Positions 24,501 through 35,500 of a DNA stretch of 64,000 bases are shown here, in pieces. The position numbers and the translations under genes were made by a program. The notes under the pieces are model-generated. The model did no database searches, was not told the origin of the DNA, and saw only the letters and a list, made by a program, of their open reading frames with translations. Position 1 is the first letter of the stretch; each line of letters opens with the position of its first letter. Source of the stretch: Meghimatium bilineatum (taxonomy: Eukaryota > Mollusca > Gastropoda > Stylommatophora > Philomycidae); assembly GCA_034231615.1 (NCBI GenBank), contig CM067310.1, forward strand, positions 7,672,010-7,736,009, read 5' to 3'.

Positions 24501-27500
24501 TCCTGGCACAAAGGATGAGATGGAACTCATGGAAAATCTGTTCAATTGTTTGTGTTCGGCTTTGGCATTTGGGTCTAACAGAGCACGATTCCTGCGAGGA
24601 GAAGGTCTTCAGTTGATGAATCTTATGCTGAGGTAATGTGGTCTTGAAGTTTGTCATCGAATTGTAACAGTAATTTCTATAGCACATATTGTTTTAGGGG
24701 GTTTCGGATATATAGGCCCCACAGTTCTGGGTATTTGTATTTGAAGGTGAGCTGTGTAACTTAATTCATCACTGCTCTTTCCCTTTGCCAACTTAGCAAG
24801 TTCGTATGTAAAATAATCTTATCTGTCAGCCTGGAGGATTTTTCCTTACATTGCACAATTTTCATTCAGGTAACCTAGTTGATAGTGAGGTTGCTTACTA
24901 TCACCAGGTTACGGCGTGCAGGTTTGAAACCACATCCGGGAACCAATAAATCCAGGTCGTGTTTGTTTTCTGACACAACCATTCCTCCAGTAAAACCAGC
25001 CGTAAATGGGTACCAGGCACATGAGTTAGGGAAGGTAAACACAGTAAGGAAGAGAACTTAATAGAGAACGTAATAGTTGATGCAGCTATAGTACATGAAG
25101 AGTGATCTTCATCCCCTACAGCAGATTGATGTCATGTGACAAACCTTTTCCTAACCCTTACATAAAACTTTCCTTACTGCATGTTTTCCTGTGAAGGAGT
25201 ACAGGGAGGCGTTCTATGGGCTGTGAAAATAAAGGCCGCTTTGCCAGAGCAAAAGCCGCGACATGTAAAGAAAGAATTTCGATTGTACATCTGAAAAGAA
25301 AAAGTCCTGTCCCAACCGTGAACCTGGAACCTCAAGGGCCTGAGAACAATATTCTAATCACATGGTCATTCCTTCCACTCTTACATGATTGATATAAAAA
25401 ATTTTTTGAATTTGGTGTGACTACAGTAGTATCGGTATACTAATAAGTAAGGACAGAGAGCACAGAATATTCAAATTTTACAGGCTCACTAGGGTTCAGA
25501 TTACATGCAAAATATTATAACTAACTATTCACATAACTAATCAAAGCGAAGTTCCAACCAAAAGGCCTTTGTCAAGAAAAACACCCAAGCCAGAGGATAA
25601 ACAATAAAACTATTGATAATATTACAAATAAATTAGATGGATAGACATTTAATAATGGAAAGAACTAACATCTAACTAATACTATTTAAATGACTAGGTA
25701 TTTTTTTTTTAACGTTACAGAGAAAAGAAGCTATCCCGAAACAGCGCAATCAAGGTACTCAACCATGCAATGACTGGAGCAGAAGGGCAAGATAACTGTC
25801 AAAAATTTGTAGAGATCTTGGGTTTGCGCAGTCTTTTCCCTTTGTTTATGAAAACTCCAAAACAGTCGAGAGCAGGCCCTACAGCGGATGAACTTGAAGG
25901 TATGTGTTTGATATTTGATTGTTCTTGAAAGTGTGTGTTTGATATTTGATTGTTCTTGAAAGTGTGTGTTTGATATTTGATTGTTCTTGAAAGTATGTGT
26001 TTGATATTTGATTGTTCTTGAAAGTATGTGTTTGATATTTGATTGTTCTTGAAAGTATGTGTTTGATATTTGATTGTTCTTGAAAGTGTGTGTTTGATAT
26101 TTGATTGTTCTTGAAAGTATGTATTTGATATTTGATTGTTCTTGAAAGTATGTGTTTGATATTTGATTGTTCTTGAAAGTGTGTGTTTGATATTTGATTG
26201 TTCTTGAAAGTATGTGTATGATATTTGATTGTTCTTGAAAGTATGTATTTGATATTTGATTGTTCTTGAAAGTATGTATTTGATATTTGATTGTTCTTGA
26301 AAGTGTGTGTTTGATATTTGATTGTTCTTGAAAGTGTGTGTTTGATATTTGATTGTTCTTGAAAGTATGTATTTGATATTTGATTGTTCTTGAAAGTATG
26401 TATTTGATATTTGATTGTTCTTGAAAGTATGTGTTTGATATTTGATTGTTCTTGAAAGTGTGTGTTTGATATTTGATTGTTCTTGAAAGTGTGTGTTTGA
26501 TATTTGATTGTTCTTGAAAGTGTGTGTTTGATATTTGATTGTTCTTGAAAGTATGTATTTGGTATTTGATGTTCTTGAAAGTGTGTGTTTGATATTTGAT
26601 TGTTCTTGAAAGTATGTATTTGGTATTTGATTGTTCTTGAAAGTATGTATTTGATGTATATGGGAGTTTGAGAATGGTTGCAGAAATAGAAGAAAATGTA
26701 TGTCATTAACAATGATGTTACTGTTGCATGGTGAGTAAAATAGTTTGGTTACCTTATGAGAATGAACCCACACCAAATACCAATAAAATATGCTACCAGT
26801 ACAATGGTTTGGTTACCTTATGAGAATGAACCCACACCAAATACCAATAAAATATGCTACCAGTACAATGGTTTGGTTACTTTATGAGTGAACCCAAACC
26901 AAATACAAATAAGAGCATATGACAAAAGAATATCCAGATATATGGCCAAGGATAGACCAATAAAATGGTGGAAAACATTGTATACATAACATTGAAATAG
27001 CCTTGAAATAACATGTACGCAACGCAACCAAGGTGACACATCATGCCTTGACTGAGATTCCCACTCCTATGGTTAATAGCAAGTGTGGATACGATCAACC
27101 ATCATTCACCCGGGGGACAGACAATAGACAGGGGTGAGTCTGATGAACAGTAAACCTTTAGACAGACATGCACATCTTCTTTAGTCCCCCTTCCCTAGAC
27201 AGCTAGCATAATATTGACATTGTATTCATTATTTTCCTGGAAATGAATGTATTTTGTTATTTTCTGTTCAATTAGAGCACATCTGTTCTATCTTGGCGTC
27301 CATGTTGAGGAACTGCCAAGGAACACCACGACAGAGACTACTCTTAAAGTTTACAGAAAATGATCATGAAAAGGTAGGTAAATAAGAATTGCAATGCCCG
27401 AGTGGTGCCAGAGCTCAAAGGGGAAGGAAATAATAGCGACACTTTTACCTGTCAAGTATGTTATAAGAAGTAACGGAGGAAGTTTTGGGGCGGGTTGGCC

Positions 27501-29504
27501 ATCACATTATACTGTCAAATTGACACAGAAGTCATCTGAAGTCTGATGTGTCAGGTCACAAGGTGCAGATAAACTATAAACCATGATGTGACACATTCCG
27601 TTCTCCTGACTATATCGTGCTAACCTGCAGATGTTTGAGAATGAACGCAGAAGATGAGGAAGAAGAAATGTCCATGATTGTCATCACACTATTTCATGCT
27701 GAAAACAACAGCCACTCTGGCAATATATAAACATCATTATTTTAATGTACACTCTGTATATGTAATTCAATTACCTTCATACATGCGAGTTTTCAAAATA
27801 TTCTTATATGGTAGGGTCTACTGTTGGGTTCAAAGGGTGGTTGTTGTTCGTCCATCACAAGTGATGATGACCATTTGTTACATCCACTTTTATAAATTCA
27901 ATTTTAGTTATGTCCTTGATTATGAGTTCGTAGATGACTAATGAGCCCTATTCGAGCTTTAAATGTCCTTGGACAGTTCAGACATGGAATGACGACTGTA
28001 GACGGATCTTGGTCTATCTGTGACTTTCTAGCTGCTCTCCGCTGTTGAGCTGCTGCATTTCTCTTCCTTTCACAAGATGATGCGCTCTTTTTTATTTTAG
28101 AACGCCATGTAGATCTATTTTGTGCAAGTTCTTCCCATGTATCGTGGTCTATTTCAAAGGCTTTCAGTGAGTTCTTTAACGAGTCCTTGTATCGCTTCCT
28201 TTGGCCACCTTGAGATCGTATACCCTTCTCTAGCTCACCATAGATCTTTGGCATACGCACCAGATGACCTGCCCAACGAATCTATGTCTGCATCAGGATC
28301 GTTTCAATGCTTGGGATACCAGCTCTATCAAGGACAGTGGTATCTGGAATCTTGTCTTGCCATCTGATGTTCATAACTTTTCTGAGACAATTTGTATGAC
28401 AATGATTGAGTTTTTTCACATGACGTCTATACACAGTCCATGTTTCACTAGCATATAGCAGCACTGGAAGTACCACTGCTCTGTAAACTTTGGGTTGCTA
28501 AGTTCTGTATTACTGCCCAAATTTAGTGTCAAGTTCTATATCACTGCCCTAATTTAGTGTCAAGTTCTATATCACTGCCATAATTTAGTGTCAAGTTCTA
28601 TTTCACTGCCCTAATTTTGAAATGTTGGAAGTAAGGAGTTAACCATAGGCACGCTGTGTTTACAATTATGCAATTTCTCGACTGCCGAGAAATTTTGTTG
28701 TTACCAATATTTAAATAATATTTGCACATATAAATAAAGAATTAAATTCTGCATATATTGGTGTAATTTTTGTTTGTATGTCTGTGATACGAGATGTGTG
28801 AGAAAGTGCTAAAGACAGATTTAGACCTATCTAGATCTGCTGAGAATGAATGCTTAAGAAAAAGAAGACAAGTGTTATTGTTATTAAACGAACATCTTAA
28901 TATGCTGGATAGACACATAAGTGCTCAGTGTTCTTCAAACAGATGTCTGATCTAATGTCGGCATATGTTTTGAAGATCTCATTTTCAAGTTTTCAACAAA
29001 GTGTTTTCTGCAACGCTTTACAAGATCAACCTACCATATTTTTGATCGATCTAAAGCTGTTGAATATTATATATTTTACATAGTGAGAACCTTGTGGTCT
29101 ATTTTAATTAAACAAATTGAAGTACTTACCTCTTAAGATTTCCACATTGAATTCAGAATAAATAATGATTTCACTGAATATACGATGATAGAAAAGTATA
29201 ATAAACTCGATTCACTGTCATGTCTTCTGCCGCAAAGCCGATGCTTAAAGATTGCTCGGATTTCCATTCCATAATCAAACACTATCATCTATCGCCATTT
29301 TGACAATAGAAACAGGAAGTTAGATAAATATTCTCTTCTCAATGTTGCTAAATCATTCTGTCAAAAAGTTACCGATCTTTTTTCATTTGGTTTCGGGTTT
29401 AGCGAACCGGACGGTGGATTTCACCTTCCGAAATCAAGACATGACACAATTCCGGCGTAATGCACAGCCCTAATTGTAAACACAGCGTGCTAATGGTTAA
29501 TACT

Positions 29505-29538
<34 letters not shown>

Positions 29539-32500
29539 ATTTATTTATTTTGTTTCTCACTATTTACATACCACAATGTACACAGTTTTACTGTAATTTC
29601 CCGCTCATTCTATGATTGTAATATTTCAGGTGGAAAGACTGTTAGAGTTACATTTCAAGTACCTGGACAAAGTCAGACATTGTGATGACCAGATTGAGCG
29701 GGAGAAAATGGTAATCAAAACATTTGAATGTGTTTCTGCAGGCGACGGATATGTCTGGCCATTGCCACAAATGAAACAAAGATACAAAACATTTTCATTC
29801 TCTGAACTACCTGCCGAAAATTTAGTAGGACCATGGTCCTGTTACAAGTGAGATCCAGCAGGAGTTTGAGAATGAATGCTTAAGAAAAAGAAGACAAGTG
29901 TTATTGTTATTAAACCAACATCTTAATATGCTGGATAGACACATAAGTGCTCAGTGTTCTTCAAACAGATGTCTGATCTAATGTCGGCATATGTTTTGAA
30001 AATCTCATTTTCAAGTTTTCAACAAAGTGTTTTCTGCAACGCTTTACAAGAGCAGACAAAACACAATAGATAGATAGATTCTAGTTTATTTTAATATTCA
30101 GTATTTTGACCAAATAAACTCCTTCCCCTTCAAGCCATACATTATAGAGAAATGGGTACCACACCATTTTACATATTATGTACCTTCTTATGTTTCATGC
30201 TGTGTGTCGATGGTTACCTTGTTTTTCCACAGTCTTCTATTTTGTGTGCTGTCAATCATTTCCGATACCGATGTTCTTCCTTGCCACAATGATAGGCTGT
30301 CAAGCATCTTCTCTCTTGGTCTTCCCCTACCCCTCTTGTGCTTCAACTTGCCTGTTGTTACAATGTGTTCCATCTTTCCTCTTCTCATGATGTTTGTCCA
30401 AATAATGTGGACTGTCTCTGATGCGTATAAGAGCTCTCTTTTTGAGTTAACCTCTTTCATGATATATTCTTCTTGTCCGAATATTTGAATATGTTGATAT
30501 TGAGCTAATGACATAGAATTTTGAAATGTTTGATGGGTCAAATAATTAATATTTACGTTACCTGAAGCAATTTTATAATCCCAGAGTTATTTCAAGAGAA
30601 AATTTTTTATTTATTATAATGCTAGGCAGAATTTTTCTATATTTTCAAAATATTTGACACATTCATCTGTGAAAAATTTTGAATTAATCAAGTATTTACC
30701 CGCAACCTCAATCAGAACTTGCTAATTTTTATGCCTATATATCTAATGCCTATATATCTAATGCCTATATATCTAATGCCTATATATCTAATGCCTATAT
30801 ATCTAATGCCTATATATCTAATGCCTATATATCTAATGCCTATATATCTAATTCCTATATTGGAATAACAAGGTATCCTGGATGAGCTATTATTAGTAAT
30901 GCTATTGCTACGATTGCTGTATTACTGAAGTATCAAAGTGGTTATAATGCTGTCAAAGTTGGTTACCAAGAGTATGTTGTTGTTGTATCAATCCCCAGGA
31001 ATTATGAGCAATTAACTCTTAATTCCTATGTGCAATCGGGTGGTTTCCCAGCTTTTGTTCCATACCCAGAAGACTACAGCTCTCAGCCATTTACAATGAT
31101 GTGTGAAGAAGTCTCCTACCCAGAGGGGATAAATTCTAGGAATAATGTGGCTTTTCTACCTTTCCGCAAGATGCAGAATTGGAGTCATGAGTTTCATCTC
31201 ACCTGCCAAGAATTTCTTCATGTCAGATGCCCATAGCAACCCATTCTGGACCATGGTCACTGGGTATGAGTGAAGCAGCCAATTATGCATGTCTATCATC
31301 CATGAGAACGCTCCAATTATGCAGGACTATCATGTTTGCCTGATTCTGGGCTCTCCCAGGGAATAGTCACATCTGGCACAACACAAAGTTGCTTGTCACC
31401 CCACCCCTGACTCTGATGTTATGGGACCTGTTCATATCCGGGGCACCATTTTCATATTGGCAATTAGAATCATGTTCAGGATTGGAGTGATGTGCATTTC
31501 GCGTAAACTGAATGTTACATTACAAAGGGAAATATTATTGTACAGGTGAAATACTGTGCTGTTTTCACAAGAGGAAAGCCTCGCTATATTGGCATGTTAT
31601 CTACTGAGTTTAATACTGCATAATGGTCAGTCTGATAGTGAAACCTTTAGACCTTCCATGCGTGCCAAGGGTATAAAACAAATGTAATAATTATCAAACT
31701 TGGTCAGCAAAGTGTCCATGTTGTACAGCTGTAAATTGCTACTGGAATATGCAAACATTATTATATACATTTATTAACTGTTTATGTTCGGACTTCCTGA
31801 ACAGCGACTGAAACACAGCGGTGATGACCTGGATGATGATATCGAGGATGAGTTTTATCTCAGGAGGTTAGACTCGGGACTCTTCACTCTACAGCTGATT
31901 GACTACATCATGTTGGAGTCTTGTGCAAGTGGTGCATCATCAGTAAGTCTTCCCATTGAGTAAACAGTCTTCCCATTGAGTAAACAGTCTTCCCATTGAG
32001 TAAACAGTCTTCCCATTGAGTAAACAAAGTCTTCCCATTGAGTAAACAGTCTTCCCATTGAGTAAACAAAGTCTTCCCATTGAATAAACAGTCATCCCAT
32101 TGAATAAACAAAGTCTTCCCATTGAATAAACAAAGTCTTCCCATTGAATAAACAGTCATCCCATTGAATAAACAAAGTCTTCCCATTGAATAAACAAAGT
32201 CTTCCCATTGAATAAACAAAGTCTTCCCATTGAGTAAACAGTCTTCCCATTGAGTAAACAAAGTCTTCCCATTGAATAAACAGTCATCCCATTGAATTAA
32301 CATCTTCCAGATGTGATCACATGCATGTATGAATTGGGTATCCGTCCTCTGTCCTGAAGAGTTATCTTCATCCTGATGGCAGATTGCTTTACCGTTACCT
32401 CTTTGCCCTGATGGCCATTTGTTAAATGGAAGTAATTCTGTCTTCTTTTCACTTTATCCCAAAGTGCCTTGCAATTTCGGGTGTAGAAGTCTTCCCTGAA

Positions 32501-35500
32501 GATAGCCATTTTGTGTGCTTCATGCATGTTTGTTTGTGTGGCTTCTTTTATTTGTATAATCTATCTTTTGTATGGTCGGCCTCTGACTTTGTATCCATTA
32601 TCTTTGTATAGTGTTGGTTTTTGGGGAATGCTGACAGTAGTCTGGTGGCATGTGCAAAGGATTTAAATTGTTTGTCTTCTGTTATAATTTAGAACAGGTA
32701 TTGTGTTAGTAAAAAAAAAAAACAAAGCCTGTGGAAATGATGAAATCTCCGGTGAAATGCTAAAAGCAGCAGATGACAACTCCTTGGGCCACTACTTGCT
32801 ATAATGAATGCTGTATAGCAGACAGAATCCCCTCCAAAAGACTGGAAAGATGGTGTAATCTTCAAACTACCAAAAAAAGGTGACCTGTCAGATTGCAACA
32901 ACTGGCGTGGAATTACTTTACTATCAACCCCAGTAAAACCTTTTTGTAGCATCTTAATGGAAAGAATGAAAATTGCTGTTGATCAAAGACTTAGAGAAGA
33001 ACAAGCCGGCTTTAGACCTAACCGTCTAAATAAGTAAGACCATCCAGGAACTAAAGCTGCAGGCAGCGGACCGCATCATATGGAGAACCAAATCCTCTGC
33101 CCCATGTGTCGCTTGCAGCACGAAAGGAACAAACTAACTAAACTAACTTATTGTGTTAGTCTCTTGATGTTTACAAACCTCATCATCATCATCAAGTGCC
33201 GTCTCCGCAACGAAGGTTGGCTGCAACGTATCTCCAACATCTCCTGTCTCTTGTCTTGTTGGTGCACTCTGCTAGACTGTAACCTGTCCATCGTGTAATG
33301 TTACTCTCCCACTTGTATCTCTGCCTACCTCTTGCTCGCTTCCCTTTGACTTTACCCTCAAGTAAAGTCTTCAATAGGGTGTCATGTCTTTTAATGTGTC
33401 CAAAGTACTTTATTTGCCTGATCTTTATTTCTCTTAGTAGTTCTTCATATTAAGTGTCTTTAGCACCTCTTTATTTGTTTTCTTCTCTTTCCATGATGTT
33501 CTCCCTATTCTTCTATATACCCACATCTCAAAGGCATCAATTTTGTCTTCTAATTGTTTATTTAGTGTCCATGTTACAAACCTAAACAGTTACAATTCTA
33601 AAAGTTCTGTAAAGTTGAAATGGGAGACATCCACCATCAATGGGTAGAGTTACTGACACAATCTCTGAGAGATTATCTTTATATTTGTATCCAGACATGT
33701 GGGTGTTGAGGATAATGAACATATCGACATGTCAATATGTTGTCATTGAAGGGCATGATTACAGTGTCAATAAGTACATGGGGGATCGATCGGATATAGT
33801 TAATGGGTTGAGGAACAACATCAGCTCAGAAAAATGTGAAATGTTGAGCATGGTCGCTCTCAATACTGGTGATTATTGGTGTAAAGATTGTAACATCCTG
33901 TACAGTGAAACATAAATAAATGAAGAGTGATAAACCAACATCGAACAGGAATCGGAACATCTATAGGCTTGTCAAGTGTGCACTGCTGATAACCTGCGCT
34001 CATAACTCATGCTGCCATTTCTGATTCTATCTCATTGTTGAATCAAGAATTCTACGATGTTAAGTGAAAGTTTTAAAATTAATGTTTGAATTATTTCAAG
34101 ATTTTACTAAATAAATCAAGTATTTGATTTCATCTGCTCATTATCATGTATTCCCAGATTCGAGCTAGAGTTATGCAGATTCTTAACATGCGAGGTGGCT
34201 CAGTTAAGGTTATCAGAGGAGTCATGCGAGGTTTGTAATATTTGGTATTCATTGAAGTTTATCTGGTACTCTTGTTGGACAGTGTATGTAATGTTGGAGT
34301 TATGTACAGTTTGTATGTAATGTTGAAGTTATGTACAGTTTGTATGTAATGTTGAAGTTATGTACAGTTTGTATGTAATGTTGAAGTTATGTACAGTTTG
34401 TATGTAATGTTGAAGTTATGTACAGTTTGTATGTAATGTTGAAGTTATGTACAGTTTGTATGTAATGTTGAAGTTATGTGCAGTTTGTATGTAATGTTGA
34501 AGTTATGTGCAGTTTGTATGTAATGTTGAAGTTATGTACAGTTTGTATGTAATGTTGAAGTTATGTACAGTTTGTATGTAATGTTGAAGTTATGTACAGT
34601 TTGTATGTAATGTTGAAGTTATGTACAGTTTGTATGTAATGTTGAAGTTATGTACAGTTTGTATGTAATGTTGAAGTTATGTACAGTTTGTATGTAATGT
34701 TGAAGTTATGTGCAGTTTGTATGTAATGTTGAAGTTATGTACAGTTTGTATGTAATGTTGAAGTTATGTACAGTTTGTATGTAATGTTGAAGTTATGTAC
34801 AGTTTGTATGTAATTTTGGAGTTATGTACAGTTTGTATGTAATGTTGAAGTTATGTACAGTTTGTATGTAATGGAGTTATGTACAGTTTGTATGTAATGG
34901 AGTTATGTACAGTTTGTATGTAATGGAGTTATGTACAGTTTGTATGTAATGTTGAAGTTATGTACAGCTTGTATGTAATTTTGGATGTAATGTTGAAGTT
35001 ATGTACAGCTTGTATGTAATTTTGGAGTTATGTACAGTTTGTATGTAATGTTGAAGTTATGTACAGTTTGTATGTAATGTTGAAGTTATGTACAGTTTGT
35101 ATGTAATGTTGAAGTTATGTGCAGTTTGTATGTAATGTTGAAGTTATGTTATGTGCAGTTTGTATGTAATGTTGAAGTTATGTACAGTTTGTATGTAATG
35201 TTGAAGTTATGTACAGTTTGTATGTAATGTTGAAGTTATGTACAGTTTGTATGTAATGTTGAAGTTATGTACAGTTTGTATGTAATGTTGAAGTTATGTA
35301 CAGTTTGTATGTAATGTTGAAGTTATGTACAGTTTGTATGTAATGTTGAAGTTATGTACAGTTTGTATGTAATTTTGGAGTTATGTACAGTTTGTATGTA
35401 ATGTTGAAGTTATGTACAGTTTGTATGTAATGGAGTTATGTACAGTTTGTATGTAATGGAGTTATGTACAGTTTGTATGTAATGGAGTTATGTACAGTTT

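Noticed and set aside
25799-26776. 325- and 277-codon minus-strand frames
   Set aside because: Antisense readings of the 31-bp array after exon v10. All three minus frames stay open because the unit has no stop on that strand.
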